Shown here one piece after another: positions 18,181-26,903 of a stretch of DNA of 64,000 nt. Made by a program: the position numbers and the translations under genes. Source of the stretch: Mucilaginibacter geliditolerans (GTDB lineage: Bacteria; Bacteroidota; Bacteroidia; Sphingobacteriales; Sphingobacteriaceae); assembly GCF_014200495.1 (NCBI RefSeq), contig NZ_JACHBY010000008.1:62001-126000 (forward strand). Direction: 5' to 3'. The notes under the pieces are model-generated. The model saw only the letters and a list, made by a program, of their open reading frames with translations. It did not search any database and had not been told where the DNA came from. Numbering within the stretch: position 1 is the first letter of the stretch; each line of letters opens with the position of its first letter.

Positions 18181-18284
18181 ATGTGCAGATGTGCAAATAT
18201 GCAGATGTGTAAATTAATAAGTATCAGTTCAACGTTATTTTATCTAATCCATTTGCATATCTGCACATCTGCAAATTTGCACAT
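18181..18284. repeat. Inverted repeat of ATGTGCA/TGCAGAT units upstream of ftsY
   Basis: 34 bp arms at 18181-18214 and 18251-18284 pair at 28 of 34 positions. Each arm is itself a tandem of ATTTGCA / TCTGCACA units. It falls in the ftsY leader between the ftsY ATG and the terminator after DUF4295. Confidence 0.7.
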
Positions 18285-18288
18285 AAAA

Positions 18289-18325
18289 AGAAAAAGCCCT
18301 CTCGTAAAAACAAGATGGCTTTCCT
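18289..18325 (-). terminator. Terminator of the rpmB-rpmG-DUF4295 unit
   Basis: On the minus strand AAAGCC-TCT-GT, a TTTT loop, then AC-AGA-GGCTTT forms a stem with a few mismatches followed by TTTTC TTTTT. It lies ~23 bp after the DUF4295 stop, so ftsY may need its own promoter or read-through. Confidence 0.65.
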
Positions 18326-18347
18326 ATATCAAACAGAACTGTTACCG

Positions 18348-18509
18348 TTATAATTTGCCGGCAATCGCATCCTTAACGTTATCGTTAGGTACGATTTGTT
18401 CTTTAAATGAATAAGCACCTGTTTTTGGTGACTTAGTCATGGTAATAACCTTTGAATAATCTTTGCCTTTACCAGCTACTTTCAGGGTTGCAACTACTTT
18501 CTTTGCCAT
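18348..18509 (-). CDS. DUF4295 small basic protein
   Basis: 53 residues, starting MAKKVVATLKVAGKGKDYSK and ending DAIAGKL. Rich in Lys and lacking membrane segments. This small family is found next to rpmG and ftsY in Bacteroidota and is thought to be ribosome-associated from its context; its function is not established. The start ATG is at 18507-18509. It sits 83 bp after rpmG on the same strand. Confidence 0.85.
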   Translation of the reverse strand: MAKKVVATLKVAGKGKDYSKVITMTKSPKTGAYSFKEQIVPNDNVKDAIAGKL

Positions 18510-18592
18510 GTTATTTTATTTTTGAATTATTGAGTTAGTGAATTAGTGATTTTAGGGGTTAGCCTTATCAACCGATTTACCTGATCAATTAA

Positions 18593-18775
18593 TTATTTAA
18601 TTTCTTTATGAACTGTTACTTTTCTTAAAACAGGATTGAATTTCTTCATTTCCAGTCTTTCAGTTGTGTTTTTCTTGTTCTTAGTGGTGATGTAACGAGA
18701 CATGCCCGGCATACCGCTGGTTTTGTGCTCAGTACACTCTAGTATTACCTGAACTCTGTTGCCTTTTTTAGCCAT
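18593..18775 (-). CDS. rpmG: 50S ribosomal protein L33
   Basis: 60 residues, full length for L33: [40 protein letters not shown] and [14 protein letters not shown]. Only one Cys remains of the four zinc-binding ones, so it is the zinc-free (C-minus) form. It is a structural protein of the large subunit near the E site. It lies 80 bp after rpmB. Confidence 0.95.
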   Translation of the reverse strand: MAKKGNRVQVILECTEHKTSGMPGMSRYITTKNKKNTTERLEMKKFNPVLRKVTVHKEIK

Positions 18776-18855
18776 TTTCTTATATTATTATGGTTTGACA
18801 GGATTGTAATAAACAATGAGCTTACTCACTATTCACAACTCACCATTCACACCTA

Positions 18856-19089
18856 TTAAATGTATCCTTTTTTTACAAACTTATTGATACAAGCAGTTAT
18901 ACCATTCTTGGTGATGGTTTTAACAGCTGATGTAGATACCTTTAAAGTTATCCACCTATCTTCCTCAGGAATATAAAACCTTTTAAGTTTTAAGTTTGGG
19001 TGAAACCTGCGTTTGGTTTTTACGTTTGAGTTAGAAACGTTGTTACCAACCAGTGAACCTTTTCCTGTTAAATCACAAATTCTTGACAT
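18856..19089 (-). CDS. rpmB: 50S ribosomal protein L28
   Basis: 77 residues, typical for Bacteroidota L28: [20 protein letters not shown], then [20 protein letters not shown] and [14 protein letters not shown] structural protein of the large ribosomal subunit. It is first in the rpmB-rpmG-DUF4295-ftsY-rimO series, with a 241 bp upstream gap before the divergent acs gene. Confidence 0.95.
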   Translation of the reverse strand: MSRICDLTGKGSLVGNNVSNSNVKTKRRFHPNLKLKRFYIPEEDRWITLKVSTSAVKTITKNGITACINKFVKKGYI

Positions 19090-19274
19090 GACAATCGATT
19101 TAATTCAATCCCTTTATTAAAGAGTTTGCAAATATCAGGATTTTAAGTGAAATAGACAATAGTGGTTTTAAAATATTTTGAAAAAGATTTGTAAAGCGTT
19201 TTGGGTAACAATTATTTAACATGTAATAGCTAATTTTAAGAAGTTGATATAACTTATTAAAATATGCATAAAAG

Positions 19275-19282
19275 TATATTTG
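19275..19282 (+). promoter_or_regulatory. Probable -7 box of acs
   Basis: TATATTTG matches the TAnnTTTG consensus exactly, 48 bp before the acs ATG. No TTG at the normal -33 distance is obvious, so a leader of about 40 nt is likely but not proven. Confidence 0.45.
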
Positions 19283-19330
19283 CTATAGGAAAATTGCTAA
19301 TTTACGCCGCCAATAAAATCGTTTACAATT

Positions 19331-21232
19331 ATGAAGATTACGTCGTTTCCTGAGTACGAGCAAGCCTATAAAAAGAGTGTTGAACAACCCGAGCAGTTTT
19401 GGAAAGAAATTGCTGACAACTTTTTATGGCGCAAAAAATGGGATAAAATACTAAACTGGAATTTTACAGAGCCTAAGATAGAGTGGTTTAAAGGCGCGAA
19501 ACTAAATATTACTGAAAACTGCCTCGATCGCCATTTGGAAACAATGGGCGATAAGCCTGCCATAATATGGGAGCCGAACGATCCGACAGAAGATCACCGC
19601 GTGCTTACCTATAAACAGTTATATGATAAAGTTTGCCAGTTTGCCAATGTTTTAAAAAACAACGGCGCTAAAAAAGGCGACCGTATATGTATATATATGC
19701 CAATGGTACCCGAGCTGGCCATTGCTGTGCTGGCTTGCGCCAGGCTGGGTGCTATACATTCAGTAGTTTTTGGTGGATTTTCGGCACAATCAATTGCCGA
19801 CAGGATTTTAGATGCGGAATGCAATATCGTAATAACTACTGACGGCGGTGTAAGGGGCGACAAAAAGATCCCGATGAAAACCGTGATTGATGACGCACTG
19901 GTACGTTGCCCGTCGGTTAAAAAAGTAATTGTGCTTACCCATACCCGTACGCCGGTATCCATGATAAAAGGCCGTGATGTTTGGTGGGAAGATGAAATAA
20001 AGAAAGTAGAAACACAAGGGAACAAGGAATTTATAGCCGAAGAAATGGATGCAGAGGATATGCTGTTCATCCTTTACACATCGGGCTCAACAGGGAAACC
20101 TAAGGGCGTGGTACATACCTGTGGTGGTTATATGGTTTATGCCGGTTATACGTTTACCAATGCTTTTCAGTACGAACCGGGAGAGGTTTACTTTTGTACG
20201 GCTGATATCGGCTGGATAACCGGTCACTCCTATATAGTATATGGACCGCTGTCGCAAGGTGCTACTACCGTGATGTTTGAGGGTGTACCTACCTGGCCAG
20301 ATGCCGGTCGTTTTTGGGATATTGTAGATAAATACAAGGTAAATATATTTTATACCGCGCCAACAGCCATACGCTCATTAATGAGTTTTGGTGATGAACC
20401 GTTAAAAGGAAAAGACCTGAGCTCGCTTACCAAATTAGGTTCGGTAGGTGAACCATTGAACGAGGAAGCATGGCATTGGTTTGATGAGCGTATAGGCAAA
20501 AAGAAATGCCCGATAGTGGATACCTGGTGGCAAACAGAAACCGGTGGGTTTATGATATCGCCCATTGCAAATGTTACCCCATTAAAACCGGGTTATGCAA
20601 CATTGCCACTACCGGGTGTACAGCCAATTTTGGTTGATGAAAAAGGCGAAGAGATATTAGGCAACGGCGTAAGCGGGAACTTATGTATCAAATTCCCGTG
20701 GCCGGGTATGCTGCGCACTACTTATGGCGATCATGAGCGTTGCCGTACTACTTACTTCGCTACTTATAAGGATCTTTATTTTACAGGCGATGGTTGCTTA
20801 CGCGATGAGGACGGTTATTACCGTATAACTGGTCGTGTGGATGATGTGCTGAATGTATCCGGTCACCGTATTGGTACTGCCGAGGTGGAGAACGCCATTA
20901 ACATGCACAGCAGCGTGGTTGAATCTGCAGTGGTAGGTTACCCGCATGATATTAAAGGACAAGGGGTATACGCTTTTGTGGTTTGCCCTAACCAGCATGG
21001 CGACCAGGAGCTGGCACGTAAAGATATAATGATGACGGTATCACGCATTATAGGCGCGATAGCCAAACCGGATAAGATCCAGTTTGTGACAGGCTTACCA
21101 AAAACACGTTCAGGCAAAATTATGCGCAGGATATTGCGGAAGATTGCTGAGGGCGATACCTCTAATCTGGGTGATATATCTACTTTATTAGATCCTGGTG
21201 TGGTTGAGGATATAAAGGCGGGAGCGTTGTAG
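19331..21232 (+). CDS. acs: Acetyl-CoA synthetase
   Basis: 633 residues, near the full ~650. It activates acetate to acetyl-AMP and then acetyl-CoA. Visible motifs: the N-terminal WFKGAKLNITENCLDRHLE, P-loop-like YTSGSTGKPKGVVHT (~245), WWQTETGG (~405), FTGDGCLRDEDGYYRITGR and DDVLNVSGHRIGTAEVE, and LPKTRSGKIMRRILRKI near residue 600 with the Lys that is reversibly acetylated in characterised homologues. It is divergent from rpmB and is followed after 93 bp by a toxin-antitoxin pair. Confidence 0.96.
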   Translation: MKITSFPEYEQAYKKSVEQPEQFWKEIADNFLWRKKWDKILNWNFTEPKIEWFKGAKLNITENCLDRHLETMGDKPAIIWEPNDPTEDHRVLTYKQLYDKVCQFANVLKNNGAKKGDRICIYMPMVPELAIAVLACARLGAIHSVVFGGFSAQSIADRILDAECNIVITTDGGVRGDKKIPMKTVIDDALVRCPSVKKVIVLTHTRTPVSMIKGRDVWWEDEIKKVETQGNKEFIAEEMDAEDMLFILYTSGSTGKPKGVVHTCGGYMVYAGYTFTNAFQYEPGEVYFCTADIGWITGHSYIVYGPLSQGATTVMFEGVPTWPDAGRFWDIVDKYKVNIFYTAPTAIRSLMSFGDEPLKGKDLSSLTKLGSVGEPLNEEAWHWFDERIGKKKCPIVDTWWQTETGGFMISPIANVTPLKPGYATLPLPGVQPILVDEKGEEILGNGVSGNLCIKFPWPGMLRTTYGDHERCRTTYFATYKDLYFTGDGCLRDEDGYYRITGRVDDVLNVSGHRIGTAEVENAINMHSSVVESAVVGYPHDIKGQGVYAFVVCPNQHGDQELARKDIMMTVSRIIGAIAKPDKIQFVTGLPKTRSGKIMRRILRKIAEGDTSNLGDISTLLDPGVVEDIKAGAL

Positions 21233-21325
21233 GGGGAGTTAAAAGTAACCATGCTTTTGGGTATGTTGATAATAGATTGAAAAACTGTAAATTTGTAGTA
21301 TATCATAGATTTTTAAATTAAATAT

Positions 21326-21538
21326 ATGTCGATATTTACTATTCACCCCAAAGATGAGGCGCAGGAAAAAGCGCTTAAAGCCATTTTTGATGCTTTTAGT
21401 GTAAAATACGAAAGGGAGCTTGATGAAACGGAATACCTGATGGCAAGTGAGGCTAATCAGAAAGCTTTGGATAAAAGTATACAGCAACTTGATGCCGGTG
21501 AGGGTGTGAAAATTTCTCTTGAAGATTTATGGAAATAA
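21326..21538 (+). CDS. DUF2683-like antitoxin partner of YoeB
   Basis: 70 residues, starting MSIFTIHPKDEAQEKALKAI and ending in an acidic segment KISLEDLWK. This resembles the small Bacteroidota DUF2683 proteins that sit before RelE/YoeB toxins. No classic YefM/Phd DNA-binding N-terminus is obvious. It overlaps the toxin start by 10 bp (ATGGAAATAA), the coupling expected of an antitoxin-toxin pair. The role is inferred from position. Confidence 0.75.
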   Translation: MSIFTIHPKDEAQEKALKAIFDAFSVKYERELDETEYLMASEANQKALDKSIQQLDAGEGVKISLEDLWK

Positions 21539-21786
21539 TCTTTTCGCCAGATGCTGTAGAGCAATTACAATACTGGAAGAAAAGTGGAAATAAAAAGGTA
21601 ATGGAGAAAATAAAGCAATTGCTTGAAGAAATTCAACAAGCTCCATTTGAGGGTACAGGAAAGCCGGAAGCGTTAAAGCATAATTGGAATGGCTATTGGT
21701 CGAGGCGTATAACAAGTGAGCATCGATTAGTATATAAGGTAGAAAATGACACTATTTTAATTGCCCAATTACGATATCACTATTAA
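21529..21786 (+). CDS. yoeB: YoeB/Txe family mRNA interferase toxin
   Basis: 85 residues and collinear with E. coli YoeB: IIFSPDAVEQLQYWK, APFEGTGKPEALKHNWNGYW, SRRITSEHRLVYKV and the C-terminal QLRYHY. The residues used for catalysis in YoeB (Glu in GKPE, the Arg of SRRI and His in RYHY) are all present, so it looks active. It would cut mRNA in the ribosomal A site when the antitoxin is lost. It is followed by a strong terminator. Confidence 0.9.
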   Translation: MEIIFSPDAVEQLQYWKKSGNKKVMEKIKQLLEEIQQAPFEGTGKPEALKHNWNGYWSRRITSEHRLVYKVENDTILIAQLRYHY

Positions 21787-21802
21787 GTAAATTTGATTTT
21801 AT

Positions 21803-21836
21803 AAAAGGCTTTAGAGATTTTACTCTAAAGCCTTTT
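21803..21836. terminator. Bidirectional terminator between yoeB and SDR gene
   Basis: Perfect 14 bp stem AAAAGGCTTTAGAG / CTCTAAAGCCTTTT with a 6 nt loop between convergent genes. A-run and T-run on both sides let it act in both directions. Confidence 0.9.
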
Positions 21837-21839
21837 CTT

Positions 21840-22580
21840 TTAGCCCTGCGCAGTAGGGCGAATTACAATATCGCCCACATCAACATCCACTGGTTGCTCA
21901 ATTGCAAATGCGATAGCGCGGGCTATGGCATCTGGTGAAATAGCCATTTTATCTCGGGTTGCGATAATTTGAGCTTTTACATCAGGGTTGGTCATTGATT
22001 CTGCAAAATCGGTATTGATGAAACCAGGCGAAATGCCTGTTACACGCAATTTGTCCCCGGCCTCCTGGCGCAGCGCCTCGGTGATGGTGCGCACCGCATT
22101 TTTAGTTGCGGCATAAATCCCTTGCTGCGGTACAATTTTAAGTCCGGCTGTAGATATAACATTGATCACATGCCCAAAACCTTGCCTGCGGAATACAGGC
22201 AGTGCCGCTGCAATGCCATACAATGTGCCCTTAAAGTTTACATCAATCATTTCTTCCCAATCTTCTACACAAAGATCATCAAACGATGAAATTGGCCCAA
22301 TACCTGCATTATTAATGAGTACATCAAGCTTACCATACTGCTCACAAGCCAGGTTAACCAGCGCTGTTAAATTGTTACGCTGTTTAACATCAGTAATGAT
22401 ATAAGCGGCCTCGCCACCGGAATTTTCTATTTGTAATGTCAGCTCTTTAAGCCGGTCTTCACTTCGGGCTCCTAATACTACTTTTGCTCCACGCTCAGCG
22501 AGCAGGATTGCCGTTGCTTTTCCTATTCCGCTGCTTGCACCGGTAATTGCTACTACTTTGCCTTTAATGTTTTCCATCAT
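21840..22580 (-). CDS. SDR family NAD(P)-dependent oxidoreductase
   Basis: 246 residues, a classical short-chain dehydrogenase. Rossmann motif TGASSGIGKATAI, NNAG in VLINNAGIGP, catalytic Ser in NVISTAG and YxxxK in GIYAATKNA. The Arg of LGARSEDR after beta-2 favours NADP. YdfG/serine-dehydrogenase-like enzymes look most similar, but the substrate is unknown. A double Met start (22575-22580) leaves one residue uncertain. An AraC regulator follows upstream on the same strand, 61 bp away, and may control it. Confidence 0.9.
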   Translation of the reverse strand: MMENIKGKVVAITGASSGIGKATAILLAERGAKVVLGARSEDRLKELTLQIENSGGEAAYIITDVKQRNNLTALVNLACEQYGKLDVLINNAGIGPISSFDDLCVEDWEEMIDVNFKGTLYGIAAALPVFRRQGFGHVINVISTAGLKIVPQQGIYAATKNAVRTITEALRQEAGDKLRVTGISPGFINTDFAESMTNPDVKAQIIATRDKMAISPDAIARAIAFAIEQPVDVDVGDIVIRPTAQG

Positions 22581-22641
22581 ACAAAGGTAGATGGTAAGCT
22601 GGCAACGGGTTAAAGATTATCAAACCAAAAAACTAATAAAT

Positions 22642-23526
22642 TCAAACTGTTTTTGCTGACTGTCTTATGTTTCCTGGTGTAACGCCTGTTTGTTTTTTGA
22701 AGAAATTATTGAAATAGGTAGGGTATTCATAACCGAGGCTGTAAGCTATTTCAGTTATGCTCCAATTGGTATTGTGCAATAAAGCTTTTGCTTCGTTAAT
22801 GATACGATTGATTAAATGCTCGGTTGTAGTTTTGCCGGTAACTTTTTTAACTGCACGGTTTAAGTGGTTTACATGAACAGATAAATGCTCCGCATAATCG
22901 TTTGCGGATTTCAGCTTTAAAGTATATTGAGGCGAATCAATAGGAAACTGCCGGTCGAGCAATTTAAGAAATAAGGATGCAATTCGCTCTGCTGCATTTT
23001 CATTTTTGAAATAGTTTACCAGTGGCTGCATTTTCATCGCTTCATGTAATAGCAGGTTTACATGATTGCGTAACAGGTCGAACTTGTGTGCATAATCCGA
23101 ATCGAATTCCTTTACCATTTGCCGGAAAATGGTGCTTATGTATTCCAGTTGGGTGTCATCAACAAAGAATACCGGATCGGAACCAATTTTAAAAGGTGGC
23201 GAGTGCTGTAAATCAAGTCCGTCATGCTGTGCTTTCAGAAAATGCTCGGTAAACAGGCAAAAAAAACCATCCTGCCCTTCTGACACAGGTTCCCAGGTAT
23301 AGGGAATCATTGGGTTTGAGAATATTAATGCGGGCTTGTTTATCTCAACCCCTTTATCGGCATAAAACAACCTGCCCGTTCCCAATGTTAAGGATATTTT
23401 ATAAAAATCCCGCCTGTTATAAGGCATTGTTGTGCGGGCATAGGCCCTGCGCTCAAATACAGTAAACTGATCTGTGGGGTTTAATATGGGAATCAGCGTA
23501 TTAACAATGCTTTCGGCGTTATTCAC
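22642..23526 (-). CDS. AraC family transcriptional regulator
   Basis: 294 residues from a GTG at 23524-23526 (no ATG fits closer to the family start). N-terminal cupin-like ligand domain to about residue 180, then two helix-turn-helix motifs: SANDYAEHLSVHVNHLNRAVKKV and SITEIAYSLGYEYPTYFNNF, ending FKKQTGVTPGNIRQS. It probably activates or represses the adjacent SDR gene; no operator was identified. Confidence 0.9.
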   Translation of the reverse strand: MNNAESIVNTLIPILNPTDQFTVFERRAYARTTMPYNRRDFYKISLTLGTGRLFYADKGVEINKPALIFSNPMIPYTWEPVSEGQDGFFCLFTEHFLKAQHDGLDLQHSPPFKIGSDPVFFVDDTQLEYISTIFRQMVKEFDSDYAHKFDLLRNHVNLLLHEAMKMQPLVNYFKNENAAERIASLFLKLLDRQFPIDSPQYTLKLKSANDYAEHLSVHVNHLNRAVKKVTGKTTTEHLINRIINEAKALLHNTNWSITEIAYSLGYEYPTYFNNFFKKQTGVTPGNIRQSAKTV

Positions 23527-23631
23527 AAAAGCAAAGCTAAGTTATTAGCTTAACTTATAAAATTCAAACTAAGTTCATTGTCAAAAAAAGAAAGACCATA
23601 AATACAATTCTGTGGCCTTTCTTTTTTCTGC

Positions 23632-24369
23632 TTAATGCGTTGCCTGGTACCAGGTATATAAAACAGGCAGCAGTATCCCTGCAATACGAAGGATGGTTTT
23701 TGTGCTTAGCCTAACTGAATTGATCGACAAGATATTTGATTGTGCTTTGAAGAAGAATTCTGCCAGTCGATCGTAATCTATCAATATTAAAAATATCAGT
23801 CCGATAGTCATGATAACAGATTGGCTCAATGCACCGGCATTCATCTGGTAAAAAATATCTACCGACATAATATTAAGCATCAGTGTAAAAAGTACAATAG
23901 CACCCAACAGCCAGGTTTTGCGGAACAATAGCATTGCCCCGCCAAGTAATTGCAGAGATGCCACAATGCAGCCAAAGGTATAGGAATGGCCGAAATAGAA
24001 CCAGGTAAGTACTTCGCCGCTTTGCTGGTTCATGGGTAATGAGGCTATGTTATCCGCCACTATAAATTGCAGGTGGAAAAACTTCTTCCAGCCAAAAATA
24101 GATATGTCGAGCGCGACGGCGTAGCGGATTATGGCATATAGCCACGCATAGGTTTTATCGGCGGCAGCTGCATTATTTTTTTGCAGGTATTGCCATATAA
24201 ACGGTAAAACTAATATCCCGGAGATCGAGATGCCCACCAGCGTGAAAATTATTGGTTTGGGGAATAGCGGATTAGCTGCCCCACGGCCAATCAACAACCA
24301 TAGTGCCGCCGTAACCAGCCCTGCAACTATGCAGGTTATGATCTTGTATAATAATGATCTTTTTTTCAT
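23632..24369 (-). CDS. DoxX-like polytopic membrane protein
   Basis: 245 residues from ATG 24367-24369 (MKKRSLLYK); a longer frame would overlap the upstream gene. About seven hydrophobic segments. The central part (GWKKFFHLQF, LTWFYFGHSYTF, LQLLGGAMLLFRKTWLLGAI) resembles DoxX/terminal-quinol-oxidase-subunit-like proteins. No cofactor residues can be assigned. It follows the small secreted DUF3471-like gene by 7 bp, so the two are co-transcribed. Function unknown. Confidence 0.7.
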   Translation of the reverse strand: MKKRSLLYKIITCIVAGLVTAALWLLIGRGAANPLFPKPIIFTLVGISISGILVLPFIWQYLQKNNAAAADKTYAWLYAIIRYAVALDISIFGWKKFFHLQFIVADNIASLPMNQQSGEVLTWFYFGHSYTFGCIVASLQLLGGAMLLFRKTWLLGAIVLFTLMLNIMSVDIFYQMNAGALSQSVIMTIGLIFLILIDYDRLAEFFFKAQSNILSINSVRLSTKTILRIAGILLPVLYTWYQATH

Positions 24370-24376
24370 GATGTGA

Positions 24377-24709
24377 TCAATTATTAACTTTTGTCCACAG
24401 ATCACTTCCCATTACCAGCACACTTACAACGGTTCCTTTCTTATCGCGCATAAATTTTACCGACCAGTCTTTACCCTGCATAATAAAATTATCGCCAGTT
24501 AAATGTTTGAGTGCGTGTTGTTCACCACTCCATAAGGCAGTTTGCAGCAACTCGCCATCTTTTATTGAGATCTGGATGTAGCCGGTTTGTCCCCTAACCG
24601 TCATCTGGTATTTACCCAGGTATATTGTTAAAGCGTTTTGCTGTTGATTGACATTGGTGATAGTTCGGGGTCCGGCTATCAATAAGCATAATAATAAAAT
24701 GTACTTCAT
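24377..24709 (-). CDS. Small secreted protein with DUF3471-like domain
   Basis: 110 residues. A short signal peptide (MKYILLLCLLIAG) precedes a single beta-rich domain: IYLGKYQMTVRG, YIQISIKDGELLQ, LKHLTGDNFIMQG, VKFMRDKKGTVVSVLV. This is the pattern of the ~90-residue DUF3471 domain usually found at the C-terminus of beta-lactamase-like serine hydrolases. Here it stands alone. It lies in an operon-like pair with the DoxX-like gene and below a membrane-bound AraC regulator. Confidence 0.7.
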   Translation of the reverse strand: MKYILLLCLLIAGPRTITNVNQQQNALTIYLGKYQMTVRGQTGYIQISIKDGELLQTALWSGEQHALKHLTGDNFIMQGKDWSVKFMRDKKGTVVSVLVMGSDLWTKVNN

Positions 24710-24788
24710 GTGTTTTTGTGTAATTGGTTAATAGAAGCAAATTAAACCCGTATGCCTGCTGCTGCCTACTCAAATCGGGATTTGAGTA

Positions 24789-25955
24789 TTATTTTACAGA
24801 TAATTGAGAGTAAGAGATATGGTTTTGATACTTGCTGGGTGTAGTACCCGTAACCTGCTTAAACACCCGCTGAAAAGTAGCTAGTGAATTAAAGCCACAA
24901 TCAAACGCGATGGCTGCTATGGTAAAGTTGTTATATGATGCATCGGACAACCTTTTTTTAGCTTCATCAACCCGGTATTCATTCACAAAATCATTAAAGC
25001 TTTTGCCGATATGCTGATTTAAAAGATTGGACAGCGCTTTTTCGGAAATGGAAAGCATCGTGGCTATATCATCTACTTTTAACAGCGGGTTTAAAAATGT
25101 TTTTTCATTAACCATTAGCAGGGTAAGTTGTTCCTGATAGCGGGGCGCTTCGGCAGATGTGAAATATATTTTTGCAGGTTTTGAGGTATATTCTGCTAAC
25201 TCGGTGACCGACATTTTATTTTGCCTGCGATAGGCTGCCATCCCCAGCAGATAAACAAACACAACAGCCGGGATATATAAGATGTAGTGGTCAAGAGGAT
25301 TGAAAATTATGCCTGGGTTAATAAACGCGACGATGATGGATAATAGCCAGAGCGTTGCGAATGCGAATGTGAAGTTCAACAGGATTTTTACCCATTTAAT
25401 ATCCTGCGATTTTAATTGAGATAATGAGGCATTTCTTTGATGCTTCATTATCATGGAATAGATAATAACGGAATATACCACTAATGAAATAAAAGCCACA
25501 ACGGTAGTTAATGGAAATGGCCCAAACAACACATGCTGCACTGATGGCAAAAAATAAATGTTTTGGATAAACGGGATTGACAAGATACCGGTGATATAGA
25601 GCAGATAGATAACCTGGTATTTTAGCTCAAGCATTACAGGCGCAAAAGTGAGCCAGCTTTTCCATGTTAATTTATCGCCTGTGAAAATTATGCTTTTGGT
25701 ATAGAAATAAATAATTGGTCCTGCTGCCATGTTAAAATGCAGCACGCTTAGCATCAACCATTCATGCTTGTCTGTAACGCCCGAGTAGTCGAGTTCCATT
25801 GATAGGGTTGAAGCAGAAACAATGAATATTAATGCTGCCAGCCAGCGGTTGCTTTTTATTTTTTTAGATGAAAAAAGCAATAACGCGGATAATACAAAGC
25901 CTTGCAGTACCAATGCCAGCGTTAAAAAATCAATGATATTGAGCGAAATCTGCAT
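24789..25955 (-). CDS. Membrane-anchored AraC-type regulator
   Basis: 388 residues. The first ~240 residues form about seven transmembrane helices. The cytosolic C-terminal ~100 residues are an AraC domain: VDDIATMLSISEKALSNLLNQHIG and FTIAAIAFDCGFNSLATFQRVFKQVTGTTPSKY. This 7TM-AraC layout is frequent in Bacteroidota. It probably senses a membrane or external cue and controls the two genes just downstream, 79 bp away; this is inference from position. Confidence 0.88.
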   Translation of the reverse strand: MQISLNIIDFLTLALVLQGFVLSALLLFSSKKIKSNRWLAALIFIVSASTLSMELDYSGVTDKHEWLMLSVLHFNMAAGPIIYFYTKSIIFTGDKLTWKSWLTFAPVMLELKYQVIYLLYITGILSIPFIQNIYFLPSVQHVLFGPFPLTTVVAFISLVVYSVIIYSMIMKHQRNASLSQLKSQDIKWVKILLNFTFAFATLWLLSIIVAFINPGIIFNPLDHYILYIPAVVFVYLLGMAAYRRQNKMSVTELAEYTSKPAKIYFTSAEAPRYQEQLTLLMVNEKTFLNPLLKVDDIATMLSISEKALSNLLNQHIGKSFNDFVNEYRVDEAKKRLSDASYNNFTIAAIAFDCGFNSLATFQRVFKQVTGTTPSKYQNHISYSQLSVK

Positions 25956-26059
25956 GGAATTAAATTTCAGTAAAAATTATGGATTTAATATTACATCCTG
26001 TAATTAAAACCAAACTCACCGGTGATATGTTATTATCATACATCTAACATAAAAACATC

Positions 26060-26245
26060 ATGAGCGATTTAAAATTGAGAGGAACCTGGAACGAGTTGAA
26101 GGGTAAGATAAAACAAGCCTACGGCGATTTAACCGATGACGACCTGGTACATGAGGAGGGCAAAGACGATGAAACGCTGGGGAAACTACAGCAAAAGACC
26201 GGTAAAAGTCGGGATGAGCTGGTAAAATGGCTAAATAGCTTATAA
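26060..26245 (+). CDS. CsbD family stress protein
   Basis: 61 residues and complete: [24 protein letters not shown], then [28 protein letters not shown]. CsbD proteins are small, acidic, abundant general-stress proteins with no known biochemical function. Start ATG at 26060 with an A-rich leader. It is monocistronic with a strong terminator. Confidence 0.93.
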   Translation: MSDLKLRGTWNELKGKIKQAYGDLTDDDLVHEEGKDDETLGKLQQKTGKSRDELVKWLNSL

Positions 26246-26252
26246 AACAAAT

Positions 26253-26284
26253 AAAAAGGGCCTCAAATTGGGGCCCTTTTTATT
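26253..26284 (+). terminator. Intrinsic terminator of csbD-like gene
   Basis: Stem AAAAAGGGCC / GGCCCTTTTT with a short loop, followed by TATTT, 8 bp after the stop codon. Confidence 0.9.
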
Positions 26285-26393
26285 TACTTAAAGACTTGAA
26301 TGTATTTGTAACTAAAAAACAAGGACTTAGCTAAGGTAAGTGTTCCAAAGTGTGCCGGGTGTTCCGCCTGTTTCATGTGTTCGATGGCACAGC

Positions 26394-26831
26394 TTACAAG
26401 GCAGGCTGCATCCCGGTACTGATACCTATGCGGTTCCAGGCGTTGATGATGGCAGTGCCCATAATTACCTGTGCTGTCATTTGCTCGCCTAATACATTAA
26501 CGGCATATTCGTAAACATCATCGGGTACGCCTTTGGTGATGAGGGTTACGGCTTCGGTTAGTGCAAGGATGGCTCGTTCCTCTTCGGTAAAGAACGGTGT
26601 TTCGCGCCAGGCGTTAAGTGCGTATATGCGACGTTCGGTTTCGCCTGCTTTGCGGGCATCGTGGGTATGCATATCAATACAATAGGCACAGCCATTAATT
26701 TGTGAGGCGCGGGTACGTATCATTTCCTGGTGAAGCGGACTAATGCTGGTTGTCTTCCAGTATTTTTCCAGTTCAAACATTGCTTTGTAGGCGGCCGGAT
26801 CAACCTTATTCATATTTATTCTATTGCTCAT
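26394..26831 (-). CDS. Carboxymuconolactone decarboxylase / AhpD-like protein
   Basis: 145 residues, all-helical CMD fold. The active motif CAYCIDMHTHDARKAG (residues ~47-62) holds the CxxC and His of AhpD-type alkylhydroperoxidases, so a disulfide-based peroxide or thiol redox role is likely. The paired Crp/Fnr-type gene upstream on the same strand (73 bp away) suggests that it is the regulated target. Substrate unknown. Confidence 0.9.
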   Translation of the reverse strand: MSNRINMNKVDPAAYKAMFELEKYWKTTSISPLHQEMIRTRASQINGCAYCIDMHTHDARKAGETERRIYALNAWRETPFFTEEERAILALTEAVTLITKGVPDDVYEYAVNVLGEQMTAQVIMGTAIINAWNRIGISTGMQPAL

Positions 26832-26903
26832 GATAATTTGTGTTTTGTTGATACAAATTTGAGCATTAAATACCCTCCGAAAAATGAACTGAGGTTAATA
26901 AAT

